Of a stretch of 64,000 nucleotides of DNA, positions 42,682 through 52,883 are shown piece by piece. The first letter of the stretch is position 1. Every line of letters begins with the position of its first letter. The translations under genes were made by a program, and so were the position numbers. The stretch lies in assembly GCF_013155385.1 (NCBI RefSeq), contig NZ_JABJUQ010000007.1:781001-845000 (forward strand). Reading direction: 5' to 3'. The DNA is from Bacillus sp. WMMC1349. GTDB lineage: Bacteria > Bacillota > Bacilli > Bacillales > Bacillaceae. Below the pieces are notes generated by a model. It saw nothing but the letters and a program-made list of their open reading frames with translations. It ran no database searches and had not been told where the DNA came from.

Positions 42682-45254
42682 AAAAAACAGTATGTTTAGT
42701 TGTCATTTCTAGTTTGGCACTCTCTATTGCCGCCCATTCCTTCTTTTTGTCTGAATGGGCAAATGGTCGCTATATGACGGGAAATGGCGATGGCATTGCG
42801 CAAATGGTTATATTTAAATCATTTCTGTATGAACAGTATCAAAACGGTCATTTGTTTTATTCATATTCGTTTGGTCTAGGGGGCGGAATTTACAGTCAGC
42901 TTGGCTATTATTTTACGACATCATTTGTGTTTATCGCTTCTATTGTTGTTGTTTTTTTCATGCAATTATTGTCGTTAGCCGGCCCTGCTGATACACTGTT
43001 TTGGGCGCAAGCGGCTGTTTTTATTAGCGTCATCAAACTTGCACTGATCATCTTGATCACTACCTTTGTTTTTCTGTATATGACCAAAAACAAGCTGGCC
43101 GCATTTACAGGTGCTACCATATACGGTATATCCATTATTTATTTTCGGCATACCGTGTTTTGGGAGTTTTTTAGTGATGCCATGTTATGGCTCCCTCTTT
43201 TAGTAGGAGGCGCGGAAAAAATTATTAGAGAAAAACGTCCTGGGCTGTTTATCACCGCCTGTACAATAACGCTTTTTAATAATTTTTATTTTGCATATAT
43301 CAATTTACTTTTTATTGTGATCTATGTGCTATTCCGCTGGTTGATTCGCCTTGGCAAAGAGGAGACAAGGCGGATCCAATTTCGAATATTTGCTATCTCA
43401 TGCCTGATTTCGTTTGGGATTAGTGCTGTTTCATTTGTACCTGCAGTGTATGGCTTCTTAAACAATTTGCGGCCAGCTTATGATCAGCCGATCGAACTAT
43501 ACGATTTTACTGACAACATTTTGTTCTCTAGCCGTACGATTTTGCTTCCGGCCATCTTTTTGTTATTTCTCTTTGTTTTGTCATTTTATAAAAACAAAAC
43601 ATTTTGTCTGTTTGCTGCAATCAGCGGTTTGCTTATGCTGCTTCACTTCAGTCCGCTAGCGGCCAGCGCATTTAACGGTTTTTCTGCACCTCAGAATCGT
43701 TTTGAATACTTACTGAGTTTTACGATAGGGGGCGCTGTGGCAGCAGGTCTCAGCCAGTTTAAACAGATGAAGCGAAAAGAAATTGTGTTTTCAAGTTTGC
43801 TCGTTCTTTTGTTATACTTTGTGAACATCCACGATAAAGAAGTTGATTTATCTGTGGTGATGAACTGGAGGATATTGATCTTACTATTTGTAACCATTAT
43901 AATCTTTATCATTGTTAGGATAAATTATGAGAAAACACACCTTCTATTACACGGTTGTATTTTATTTACGGCTATTTTAGTTGCCAATATGTATCAACAA
44001 TATGTTTTGTCAGAGGGAAGCGATATTCAGTCTGTTTCCAAACATTATTTGACAAGCAATGAATATGATGGTGAAGAACAGCGTGCACTCCTGCAAAAAA
44101 TCAAAAAAGATGATGGTGCTGATCCCTACACAAGGATTGACTGGATGAATGGCGTGCGCAACAATACACCACTGATCCAAAATTTTAATGGCTTTAGTGT
44201 GTATTCGAGTATTCTAAATCAAAATCTATTGTTGTTTTATTGGAAAGACCTTGAAATTGATATGGGACGGGAAAGTGTCAGCCGCTATGCGACAATGGGT
44301 GACCGTGCCAATCTTTATGGCTTGTTGTATGGGAAATATTATATGACAGAAAAAAAGAATGAAGATGATGTTCCATATGGATTTGAGAAAATGACTGAGT
44401 CAGAACATTATGTCGTCTACAAAAACAAGCACATACTGCCGTTTGTTCGCACAGCAAAGACCGTTTTTTCTGAAAAGGACTTAAATAAGGAACCTGTTTT
44501 GGCTAGAGAGCATGCCATGCTTGAAGGAATTGTGCTGGAAAACCCTGATGAAAAAGTGAAACCTCCGCAAGTTTCTGATCTGTTTAAAGGGACAAAGGTT
44601 AAAACAAAGGGAGCTAGCTATAAAAACGATGTGCTCAATGTTTCTGCAGAAAAAGGCGGAATCGATTTGATCCCTGACAAAACGATTGTGGCTGAGGGTG
44701 ACTATTATGTTCATTTTTATTTAAAAAGCCTTGCCAAAGACCAGTTTTTTAATTTGCAAGTGAATGATTATGTCACTTCAAGAAAATCAAATCAGTCCAT
44801 TTATAAAACAGGAATCTATGATTTAACAATTAGAGTGCCAAAAGCAGAAAAGATTTCCATCAGGCTTCCAAAAGGAGAATATGCCCTAAAAAACGTGAAG
44901 CTTTATCAAGAAGATTATCAAACTTTAAAAAAAGCGACCCTTTCAACTGCATCAACTGCGAAAATGAATTGGGAGCGAAATAAATTGTCGATCAGTCTTG
45001 ATAATAAAAACAGTGACCGCTATATGGTACTGCCGATCCCATATGAAAAAGGTTGGGAAGTGACTGTGAATGGACAAAAGCAAGCCGTTCAAAAAGCGAA
45101 TTACTCATTTATCGGTTTTAACCTTGAAAAAGGGGAAAACGACATTCAGCTCGTTTATTACCCGCCATATTTTAAAGAAACTTCCATTGTGACGATCATC
45201 AGTCTTGCTGCCGGAATATGGTACAGTATGAGAAAAAGAAAGCTTGGCTTTTAA
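42678..45254 (+). CDS. yfhO: YfhO family membrane glycosyltransferase
   Basis: An 858-aa GT-C-type protein. About 12-13 membrane helices occupy residues 1-480; a large extracytoplasmic C-terminal part (480-840) precedes a last helix (about 830-850). The typical early motif TGNGDGIAQMVIFKSFLYEQ carries the catalytic-type Asp. It transfers the CsbB-made sugar from the lipid carrier onto a surface polymer (lipoteichoic acid in B. subtilis). ATG 42678 follows AGGGG; the 40 longer residues are out-of-frame reading of the flippase gene. Confidence 0.9.
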   Translation: MKKTVCLVVISSLALSIAAHSFFLSEWANGRYMTGNGDGIAQMVIFKSFLYEQYQNGHLFYSYSFGLGGGIYSQLGYYFTTSFVFIASIVVVFFMQLLSLAGPADTLFWAQAAVFISVIKLALIILITTFVFLYMTKNKLAAFTGATIYGISIIYFRHTVFWEFFSDAMLWLPLLVGGAEKIIREKRPGLFITACTITLFNNFYFAYINLLFIVIYVLFRWLIRLGKEETRRIQFRIFAISCLISFGISAVSFVPAVYGFLNNLRPAYDQPIELYDFTDNILFSSRTILLPAIFLLFLFVLSFYKNKTFCLFAAISGLLMLLHFSPLAASAFNGFSAPQNRFEYLLSFTIGGAVAAGLSQFKQMKRKEIVFSSLLVLLLYFVNIHDKEVDLSVVMNWRILILLFVTIIIFIIVRINYEKTHLLLHGCILFTAILVANMYQQYVLSEGSDIQSVSKHYLTSNEYDGEEQRALLQKIKKDDGADPYTRIDWMNGVRNNTPLIQNFNGFSVYSSILNQNLLLFYWKDLEIDMGRESVSRYATMGDRANLYGLLYGKYYMTEKKNEDDVPYGFEKMTESEHYVVYKNKHILPFVRTAKTVFSEKDLNKEPVLAREHAMLEGIVLENPDEKVKPPQVSDLFKGTKVKTKGASYKNDVLNVSAEKGGIDLIPDKTIVAEGDYYVHFYLKSLAKDQFFNLQVNDYVTSRKSNQSIYKTGIYDLTIRVPKAEKISIRLPKGEYALKNVKLYQEDYQTLKKATLSTASTAKMNWERNKLSISLDNKNSDRYMVLPIPYEKGWEVTVNGQKQAVQKANYSFIGFNLEKGENDIQLVYYPPYFKETSIVTIISLAAGIWYSMRKRKLGF

Positions 45255-45268
45255 ATAGAGCCAAGCTT
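45240..45268. terminator. Bidirectional terminator of yfhO and yfhP
   Basis: AAGCTTGGCT - TTTAAATAG - AGCCAAGCTT. Both stop codons lie in or beside the stem; the two genes overlap by 4 bases tail to tail. Confidence 0.85.
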
Positions 45269-46234
45269 TAATTTCTTCTGTAGTTTTTCTTCACTGAAAA
45301 TCCATCCTGTATAGGATGAGATTAATGCTAAAGAATCCCGGTCAATACGGGCAATGGCTACAAACGGATAATGCCCTTTGCTCCGGTACCTTAAGTCAAT
45401 AAAGCGGACTTGGTAATGATCTTGATAAGTATCGATTTCCCATTTGTAGACTGGTGAAAAAGATAAAAAAGCAGAAATATTCTTATCTTGTTTCGCCGCC
45501 CTCATGACAGATGAATCTGGAACAGGGACTCTGTTGAACGTATCGATGATCACAACATCTCCGTCAATACTTCTTCCGACATAAAAGGCTGATTTTGCTT
45601 GAACAGCAATACGCCACTGTCTAAATTTCATTGTAGGTGATATGATGATTTCTTCGATATCATTGATCCGCTCATAAAGCTCTTTTTTGATCCTCTTTTG
45701 CATGATGAATCTAAGTAAGTAATAGCCGGTGAGTACAATGTAAAGGGTCACAAAAGTATACCCTTGATGGAATCCAGCTAGCCAGACGGCGATTCCGACA
45801 AGGTGGCTTATAAAGATGAATGGATCAAATGTATTGATCAAACCGAGCGCTACCCATTTTCTTGAAAAAGGTCTGATTGCCTGAGTACCATATGCATTGA
45901 AAATATCGACAAACACATGAAATGCCACTGCAGCTAACGTCCATAGCCACAAATGAAACAGGTTTGCTTCAGGATAAAACAAAAATAAAATACCTGGAAT
46001 CATCAATGACCAAAAAAGGACAGCGGGGATAGAATGTGTAATTCCCCTGTGATGCCTTATATAAACAGCGTTATTTTTAAGTTTTAATATCGTATCGATG
46101 TCAGGAGCTTGAGAGCCAGCGATTGTCGCAATCATAACCGCTTGAGTCATTGAAGAATCCAGTCCGACCGCGGGATCTAAAGTTGCGATTCCACCAAGCG
46201 CGATGCCCATGACAACGTGTGTACCAGTATCCAT
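45251..46234 (-). CDS. yfhP: Metal-dependent membrane hydrolase YfhP
   Basis: A 327-aa protein of the YdjM/DUF457 membrane-bound hydrolase family. The metal-binding histidines are in IRHHRGITHSIPAVLFW and AFHVFVDIFNAYGTQAI; four to five membrane helices lie in the first 190 residues and a soluble domain follows. B. subtilis YfhP is reported as a negative regulator of itself, mutY (yfhQ) and sspE, genes that also lie near here. GGGAGGTCACC precedes ATG 46234. Confidence 0.88.
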   Translation of the reverse strand: MDTGTHVVMGIALGGIATLDPAVGLDSSMTQAVMIATIAGSQAPDIDTILKLKNNAVYIRHHRGITHSIPAVLFWSLMIPGILFLFYPEANLFHLWLWTLAAVAFHVFVDIFNAYGTQAIRPFSRKWVALGLINTFDPFIFISHLVGIAVWLAGFHQGYTFVTLYIVLTGYYLLRFIMQKRIKKELYERINDIEEIIISPTMKFRQWRIAVQAKSAFYVGRSIDGDVVIIDTFNRVPVPDSSVMRAAKQDKNISAFLSFSPVYKWEIDTYQDHYQVRFIDLRYRSKGHYPFVAIARIDRDSLALISSYTGWIFSEEKLQKKLKLGSI

Positions 46235-46444
46235 TGGTGACCTCCCGTAATGGTGTTATAAAGGAAACTCAGCTAAATACTCTCACGTCGTGTGAGATGC
46301 TTGAGTACCTGCGTCGAGGCAAGGATGAGTTTAACACTTTTTCTTTCCTCACTTTTAATGTAACATGTTAACGTATATGCATTTAGTTTACAACAAAAAG
46401 CCGAAATAACAAACGTATACATGTAAATGTCAAGGAGACGTTTT

Positions 46445-47530
46445 ATGAATGATATGGAAATGAAATTAGAGCAAAAAAATATAAAAAAGTTTCAAAAAGA
46501 TTTAATATCTTGGTATGAAAAAGAAAAACGAGACCTCCCTTGGCGTGCCAACAATGATCCTTATAAAGTCTGGGTTTCAGAAGTGATGCTGCAACAGACA
46601 AGAGTGGATACGGTGATCCCATATTTTGAAAATTTCATTGGGGAATTTCCGACCATTAAGGAACTTGCTGAAGCTGACGAAGAAAAAGTACTGAAAGCAT
46701 GGGAAGGACTTGGATACTATTCAAGGGTTCGAAATTTACAGAGCGCAGTCAAGGAAGTCCATGAACGATATGGAGGAGTTGTGCCTTCTTCAAAAGAGGA
46801 ATTTGGCAGTTTAAAAGGTGTCGGTCCTTACACAAGGGGAGCTGTCTTGAGTATTGCTTACAATCAGCCAGTACCTGCTGTAGATGGTAATGTGATGCGG
46901 GTCATGGCAAGAATCCTTTCGATTTGGGATGATATCGCAAAGCCGAAAACAAAAACAATTTTTGAAAAAGTTGTGGAAGCCTTTATGGCACCGGAAAAAC
47001 CGTCTGAATTCAATCAGGGACTGATGGAGCTCGGTGCGATTATCTGTACTCCAAGATCTCCGTCCTGCCTGCTTTGCCCAGTCCGTGAGCATTGTTCAGC
47101 TTTTGAAGAAGGCTGTGAACAAGAACTCCCTGTCAAAAGTAAAAAGAAAAAACCGACATTGAAAAGTCTTGCCGCTGTTGTTTTAACAGATGAAGAAGGA
47201 TATGTTTATATCCATAAAAGACCCGAATCCGGTCTTCTTGCTAACCTTTGGGAGTTTCCTAATACAGAAACGCAAAAAGGTTTGAAACATGAACGGGAAC
47301 AGCTCGCTACTTTCTTAAAAGAAAAAGCCGGAATCACCGTTGAAATTGGCCCACTCCAAGGGGTTGTCGAACATGTCTTTACACACCTTGTCTGGAACAT
47401 CTCTGTATTTTTCGGGAAAGTGGTCAATAAACCCGATCACACTTATTTAAAAAAGGTAACGAAAGCTGAGCTTAAACAGTATGCTTTCCCTGTTTCTCAT
47501 CAAAAAATATGGAATATGTATATGAAATAG
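46445..47530 (+). CDS. mutY: Adenine DNA glycosylase MutY
   Basis: A 361-aa A/G-specific glycosylase. The HhH-GPD domain has the catalytic Glu in [16 protein letters not shown], the hairpin [17 protein letters not shown], and the catalytic Asp in [11 protein letters not shown]. The [4Fe-4S] ligands are C-x6-C-x2-C-x5-C in [19 protein letters not shown]-terminal NUDIX-like domain (about 230-355) reads 8-oxoG. It removes adenine opposite 8-oxoguanine. ATG 46445 follows AAGGAG. Confidence 0.94.
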   Translation: MNDMEMKLEQKNIKKFQKDLISWYEKEKRDLPWRANNDPYKVWVSEVMLQQTRVDTVIPYFENFIGEFPTIKELAEADEEKVLKAWEGLGYYSRVRNLQSAVKEVHERYGGVVPSSKEEFGSLKGVGPYTRGAVLSIAYNQPVPAVDGNVMRVMARILSIWDDIAKPKTKTIFEKVVEAFMAPEKPSEFNQGLMELGAIICTPRSPSCLLCPVREHCSAFEEGCEQELPVKSKKKKPTLKSLAAVVLTDEEGYVYIHKRPESGLLANLWEFPNTETQKGLKHEREQLATFLKEKAGITVEIGPLQGVVEHVFTHLVWNISVFFGKVVNKPDHTYLKKVTKAELKQYAFPVSHQKIWNMYMK

Positions 47531-47555
47531 GCAGTCAGGCTGTGCATCCTGCCCA

Positions 47556-47780
47556 TTAGTCATACTGAATTTGGGTACCGTGAGTATAGTCTGCTTCCTG
47601 GCGGTGCAAACCGCCTCTAGCTTCAATTTCTTCAATAACTTCCCGGTATTCAGCATGCCCTTCTTGATTTAAAAAAGGCATTAGTTGCTGAAAAGCATGG
47701 TGAAAAAAAAGAAGTTCTGTATTTTTCCATTCATGTTTAGGAGTGTGGTCAAGTTCACTTATGTCTCGTCCGACATACAT
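47556..47780 (-). CDS. yfhS: YfhS family protein
   Basis: A 74-aa soluble protein, the length of B. subtilis YfhS: MYVGRDISELDHTPKHEWKN, then TELLFFHHAFQQLMPFLNQE and GLHRQEADYTHGTQIQYD. Function unknown. ATG 47780 follows AAAAGGAGGC. It is convergent with mutY; a weak GGCAG...CTGCC hairpin lies between. Confidence 0.88.
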   Translation of the reverse strand: MYVGRDISELDHTPKHEWKNTELLFFHHAFQQLMPFLNQEGHAEYREVIEEIEARGGLHRQEADYTHGTQIQYD

Positions 47781-47861
47781 AGGTTGAAGCCTCCTTTTCA
47801 TAATCGATGATGTTTATTGTTTAACAAACTTAAAATTACTATACAAATCAGTAGGGGTTGA

Positions 47862-48620
<759 letters not shown>

Positions 48621-48635
48621 TTTTTTTTAAATGAG

Positions 48636-48665
48636 TGAATAAATATCACCTGCTTGCACAAATTA
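48636..48665 (+). promoter_or_regulatory. SigG promoter of sspE
   Basis: TGAATA (48636-48641), 17 bases, CAAATTA (48659-48665) fits the forespore SigG pattern TGHATR / CATWHTA with one -10 mismatch. It starts 16 bases after fabL. Confidence 0.65.
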
Positions 48666-48687
48666 ATGGTCGTGGAGGTGATATACA

Positions 48688-48852
48688 ATGGCTAACCAAC
48701 AATCCAAAACAAACGTCCAAAAAGTAAGACAGCAAAACCAAGCTTCTGCACATCAAGGTCAATTCGGCACTGAATTTGCCAGTGAGACAAATGTGCAGAA
48801 AGTAAGACAACAAAACCAGCAAGCTGAGCAAAACAAACAACAAAACAGCTAA
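48688..48852 (+). CDS. sspE: Gamma-type small acid-soluble spore protein
   Basis: A 54-aa gamma SASP. It has two copies of TNVQKVRQQNQ, residues 8-18 and 34-44, the second preceded by the spore-protease site TEFASET. Rich in Gln and Asn. B. subtilis SspE is about 84 aa with two longer repeats, so this is a short form. It serves as an amino-acid store for germination. GGAGGTGAT stands before ATG 48688. Too short for standard ORF lists. Confidence 0.92.
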   Translation: MANQQSKTNVQKVRQQNQASAHQGQFGTEFASETNVQKVRQQNQQAEQNKQQNS

Positions 48853-48867
48853 TCACCGAAATACAAA

Positions 48868-48914
48868 AGGGCTTTCCAAAAAGTTAGTGATCTGACTTTT
48901 TGGAGGCCTTTTTT
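48868..48914 (+). terminator. GTCC-type hairpin terminator of sspE
   Basis: GGGCTTTCCAAAAAGTTAG - TGAT - CTGACTTTTTGGAGGCC then TTTTTTC. Confidence 0.85.
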
Positions 48915-49032
48915 CTTTTTAAACGACAAAACTTCTCTTACTTAGGCAGAATCAGTCAAAGGACTTTTAAAATGTATAGGGAATTGATACTTAGGAAATA
49001 AATGGAGTAGAGCAAAGAATGGGAGGATATGA

Positions 49033-49290
49033 ATGCCGAAATTTGAGAATTTGGTAAAGGGTCAGATGCAAATTATGGATCAACTGTTATTTCTCCAAGA
49101 GGAAATTGAAAGATGCCAAGAAATCGAAAAAGAACTGCTCAGTCTTGAAAAAAAGGCTCAGCTTGTATCCATTCAAGAAACCATTGCCAAAAAGCGGAAA
49201 GATCTTGCTGTTATTCAGGATTTGTTTCAAAAGCAAACGGAGCAGGTCATCCAAGTTTATCAACAAATTGAAACCGCGTCTTCCCCATGA
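49033..49290 (+). CDS. ygaB: YgaB family protein
   Basis: An 85-aa almost wholly helical protein (MDQLLFLQEEIERCQEIEKE, heptad-like leucines), probably a coiled coil. It matches YgaB by position and sequence. Function unknown. GGGAGGAT lies before ATG 49033. Confidence 0.88.
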   Translation: MPKFENLVKGQMQIMDQLLFLQEEIERCQEIEKELLSLEKKAQLVSIQETIAKKRKDLAVIQDLFQKQTEQVIQVYQQIETASSP

Positions 49291-49305
49291 TACTTTTTTA
49301 AAAGG

Positions 49306-49334
49306 GGCCATTCCTGATGGGAGTGGCTGTTTTA
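49306..49334 (+). terminator. Terminator of ygaB
   Basis: GGCCATTCC - TGAT - GGGAGTGGCT then GTTTTATTTT. Confidence 0.7.
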
Positions 49335-49437
49335 TTTTCATTTTTCAATTTCAGACGTTATAATATATAAAAGAATGTCGGACAGGCGAAGTGACACACT
49401 GACTTGTTAGGCTTTGTAAAGAAAGTAGGGGAGAAAC

Positions 49438-49968
49438 ATGGGCTTTCCCAAGGAAGGAGACACCATTCAAATTCATAGTTACAAGCACAATGGGCAACTT
49501 CATCGGATATGGAATGAAACAACAATTTTAAGAGCAACAAAATTGTCCATTATTGGCGCTAATGACCGGACAACGGTCACTGAATCAGATGGCCGGACAT
49601 GGGTGACACGAGAGCCTGCAATTTGTTATTTCCATGCTAATCAGTGGTTTAACGTCATTGGTATGCTTCGAGATGACGGTGTCTATTATTATTGCAATAT
49701 CAGTTCTCCGTTTGCATTAGATGATGAGGCAATTAAATACATCGACTATGATCTCGATGTGAAAGTCTTTCCAGATATGACTTACAATATTCTTGATGAG
49801 GATGAATATGCGGATCATAAAGTGGCCATGAATTATCCGAAGGTAATAGACGGCATCTTAAAAGCTCATCTCAACACATTACTGCATTGGATTCATCAAA
49901 GAAAAGGCCCGTTTGCACCGGAGTTTATTGATATGTGGTATGAGCGGTATCTTTATTATTCAAAATAA
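49438..49968 (+). CDS. ygaC: Nucleoside tri- and diphosphatase (DUF402)
   Basis: A 176-aa DUF402 protein like B. subtilis YgaC and Staphylococcus Ntd[21 protein letters not shown], the phosphate-binding [17 protein letters not shown] and [20 protein letters not shown] then [11 protein letters not shown] with metal-binding acids define the family. It hydrolyses nucleoside tri- and diphosphates. ATG 49438 follows GGGGAG. Confidence 0.9.
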   Translation: MGFPKEGDTIQIHSYKHNGQLHRIWNETTILRATKLSIIGANDRTTVTESDGRTWVTREPAICYFHANQWFNVIGMLRDDGVYYYCNISSPFALDDEAIKYIDYDLDVKVFPDMTYNILDEDEYADHKVAMNYPKVIDGILKAHLNTLLHWIHQRKGPFAPEFIDMWYERYLYYSK

Positions 49969-49997
49969 AACCTGTTGAGCTTCAACAGGTTTTTTGT
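49968..49997 (+). terminator. Terminator of ygaC
   Basis: AACCTGTTGA - GCT - TCAACAGGTT then TTTTTG. Confidence 0.9.
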
Positions 49998-50033
49998 ACT
50001 GTACCTGCACTAAATAATAAGGGGGGATGATGT

Positions 50034-51776
50034 GTGGGTGTTATCAAACGTTATATGGAATTTGTGAAACCTTATAGATGGAAAATCGTGTTGACGGTTC
50101 TGATTGGTATGGTGAAATTTTCTATTCCGCTTATCATCCCGCTTCTTCTGAAATATGTGGTAGATGACATCGTTCAGGGAAATGGAACGGCACAGGAAAA
50201 AACATCATCTTTATTTATCATAATGGCGGTTATGTTCGCCATTTTTTTGCTGCTTCGTCCACCTGTAGAATATTATCGTCAATATTTCGCCCAATGGACA
50301 GCGAGCAAAGTGCTGTTTGATATTAGAGATAAGCTTTTTTCCCATCTTCAAAAATTAAGCCTTAAGTTTTACGCAAATAATCGGGCTGGGGAAATTATTT
50401 CAAGGGTGATCAACGATGTTGAGCAAACAAAAGAGTTTGTTATTATTGGGCTGATGAATGTGTGGCTTGATGTGATGACAATTTTTATTGCCATCATCAT
50501 CATGATGGTGATGGATGTCAAATTGACTTTGATATCGATTATCTTGTTTCCGCTTTACGGTTTGGCTGTTAAATATTTTTATACGAGACTCAGGACTTTA
50601 ACACGTGAGCGTTCTCAGGCTTTAGCTCAAGTGCAAGGACACCTTCATGAGCGGGTTCAGGGAATGCCGGTGATTAGAAGTTTTGCTATTGAAGATTATG
50701 AACAAAAACAGTTTAATCAAGAGAATGGGAATTTTCTTGGAAAAGCGATCAGTCATACGACTTGGAATGCCAAAACATTTGCAGTTGTGAATACGATAAC
50801 AGATCTTGCTCCGCTAATCATTATTACTGTTGCCGGATATGAGGTTATTCACGGGTCCCTTTCAGTAGGTACAATGGTTGCATTTGTCGGCTATATCGAA
50901 CGGCTCTACAATCCGCTTAGGCGTCTCATTAATTCGTCTACAACATTGACCCAATCAATAGCTTCCATGGACAGAATATTTGAATTTATTGATGAACCTT
51001 ATGAATTAAAAGATAAACCGGATGCAATAAAAGTTAAGCAGTTACAAGGCATTGTCGAGTTTAAAAATGTCTCATTTCAATATGAAAAAACAAACGAAAA
51101 CATTTTGCAACAGCTTTCCTTAAGAGCAGAACAAGGGGAAACGATTGCACTTGTTGGGATGAGTGGAGGCGGAAAATCTACACTTGTCAGCCTGATTCCG
51201 AGGTTTTATGATGTCACTGGCGGGAACATATATATTGATGGGATCGATGTCCGTGATTACCAGGCACGGAGCTTAAGAAATCAAATCGGCATGGTGTTAC
51301 AGGACACTTTTTTGTTCAGTGAATCGATCCGTGACAACATTTCAATTGGCAATCCCGAGGCACCGATGGAACAAATTGTTGAAGCAGCTAAAGCGGCATA
51401 TGCACACGACTTTATCATGGAGCTTCCTGATGGATATGATACAAAAGTTGGGGAGCGGGGTGTCAAGCTTTCAGGTGGTCAAAAACAGCGGATCTCAATT
51501 GCGAGGGTTTTCTTAAAAAACCCGCCATTGTTAATTTTGGATGAAGCTACTTCAGCACTCGATTTAGAAAGCGAGCACTATATTCAGGATGCGATGGAAA
51601 AGTTAGCAAAAGATCGGACGACCTTTGTTGTTGCCCATCGATTGTCTACGATTACGCATGCAGACAAAATTGTCTTAATTGAAAATGGCCAGATTGCTGA
51701 AATCGGAACACATCAGGAGTTAATGAGCCGAGATAGCCATTATAAACAGTTATTCACCATTCAAAAACTAAGCTAA
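50034..51776 (+). CDS. ygaD: ABC transporter, fused permease/ATP-binding half transporter
   Basis: A 580-aa type IV exporter half. Six membrane helices (about 15-315) precede the ATPase with Walker A GMSGGGKSTL, the Q-loop MVLQDTFLFS, signature LSGGQKQRISIA, Walker B LLILDEATSALD and H-loop VAHRLST. It should act as a homodimer and export lipids or drugs; the substrate is unknown. GTG 50034 follows GGGGGGATGA. Confidence 0.92.
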   Translation: MGVIKRYMEFVKPYRWKIVLTVLIGMVKFSIPLIIPLLLKYVVDDIVQGNGTAQEKTSSLFIIMAVMFAIFLLLRPPVEYYRQYFAQWTASKVLFDIRDKLFSHLQKLSLKFYANNRAGEIISRVINDVEQTKEFVIIGLMNVWLDVMTIFIAIIIMMVMDVKLTLISIILFPLYGLAVKYFYTRLRTLTRERSQALAQVQGHLHERVQGMPVIRSFAIEDYEQKQFNQENGNFLGKAISHTTWNAKTFAVVNTITDLAPLIIITVAGYEVIHGSLSVGTMVAFVGYIERLYNPLRRLINSSTTLTQSIASMDRIFEFIDEPYELKDKPDAIKVKQLQGIVEFKNVSFQYEKTNENILQQLSLRAEQGETIALVGMSGGGKSTLVSLIPRFYDVTGGNIYIDGIDVRDYQARSLRNQIGMVLQDTFLFSESIRDNISIGNPEAPMEQIVEAAKAAYAHDFIMELPDGYDTKVGERGVKLSGGQKQRISIARVFLKNPPLLILDEATSALDLESEHYIQDAMEKLAKDRTTFVVAHRLSTITHADKIVLIENGQIAEIGTHQELMSRDSHYKQLFTIQKLS

Positions 51777-51783
51777 CTAGGGC

Positions 51784-51831
51784 AGCCTGACTTTCGTTTA
51801 CGTGACAATCAACGAAGGTTGGGTTTTTTGT
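51784..51831 (+). terminator. Terminator of ygaD
   Basis: CAGCCTGACTTTCGTT...AACGAAGGTTGGG then TTTTTTG, with a bulge. Confidence 0.75.
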
Positions 51832-51905
51832 TTATGTCACATTTCGTACATATTTCCTAGGTTGTCTAAATACAATTTAAAAAATACGTGCTAGGGGGTG
51901 GATAA

Positions 51906-52883
51906 GTGAAATTACTAGATGTTAAAGATTTATCTATTTCATTTTCACAAAAAACATCAGATATTCCGATTGTGGAAGGTGTAACATTTACGCTTGAACA
52001 AGGGGAAATTATGGGGGTCGTTGGGGAATCGGGCTGTGGCAAAAGCGTTACTTCATTAGCGTTGATGGGGCTGAATGCCAATACGAACACTACAGGACGA
52101 ATTCTTTTTGGTGGAAAGGATCTTCTCACCCAATCAGAAAAAGAATGGCGAAATATGCGTGGCAAAGATGCAGCGATGATTTTTCAAGAGCCGATGACCT
52201 CTCTTAACCCTCTTTTCACCATTGGTGATCAACTGACAGAAGCACTCTCCAGCCATATGAGAATTCCCAAAAAATCTGCAAATCACCAAGCCGTTCAGAT
52301 GCTGGAAACTGTTGGCCTTCCAAGACCTGTTCAGTTGATGAGGCAATATCCCCACGAACTATCCGGTGGAATGAGACAGCGGGTCATGATTGCGATGGCA
52401 TTGATTTGTGAACCGAAACTACTTATTGCCGATGAACCGACAACCGCACTTGATGTTACCATCCAAGCCCAAATCCTTTCTCTTTTGAAAAAAGTAAATC
52501 GTAAATTTAATACGGCGATTCTCCTCATTACCCACGACCTTGGGGTTGTCTACAATACATGTGAACGGGTGATGATCATGTATGCTGGCCGCATTGTTGA
52601 AAAAGGCAGTGTTACAACTATATTTAAAAATCCAAAACATCCCTATACAAAAGGATTATTCGCCTCAATTCCCGCATTCACTGACAAATCGAAGCGATTA
52701 TCTTCAATTGAAGGGCAAGTACCTCAACCAGGAACAATAAAAAAAGGCTGCATGTTTGCTCCGCGATGCCCCCATCAATTCGAGCGTTGTACACAAGAAG
52801 AACCATGTTTAAGCAGACTGACAGATGGTCATTCTGTGAGGTGCTTTCTTTTTGAAGAGGAAGGAGGACACCATGGATCATGA
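51906..52883 (+). CDS. Peptide ABC transporter ATP-binding protein (AppD/OppD-like)
   Basis: A 325-aa ATPase. Walker A GESGCGKSVTSLALMG, Q-loop IFQEPMTSLNPLF, signature LSGGMRQRVMIAMAL, Walker B LLIADEPTTALD; the C-terminal oligopeptide domain with CPHQFERCTQEEPC-type cysteines is the Fe-S-like motif of OppD/F. GTG 51906 follows GGGGGTG. First of five genes in the order D-F-A-B-C, as in the B. subtilis app operon. This operon is not between ygaD and ygaE in B. subtilis. Confidence 0.9.
   Translation: MKLLDVKDLSISFSQKTSDIPIVEGVTFTLEQGEIMGVVGESGCGKSVTSLALMGLNANTNTTGRILFGGKDLLTQSEKEWRNMRGKDAAMIFQEPMTSLNPLFTIGDQLTEALSSHMRIPKKSANHQAVQMLETVGLPRPVQLMRQYPHELSGGMRQRVMIAMALICEPKLLIADEPTTALDVTIQAQILSLLKKVNRKFNTAILLITHDLGVVYNTCERVMIMYAGRIVEKGSVTTIFKNPKHPYTKGLFASIPAFTDKSKRLSSIEGQVPQPGTIKKGCMFAPRCPHQFERCTQEEPCLSRLTDGHSVRCFLFEEEGGHHGS

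Noticed and set aside
46262..46300. CTCACGTCGTGTGAG inverted repeat before mutY
   Set aside because: Short and imperfect, not followed by T-run; no regulator could be assigned, so not listed as a site.
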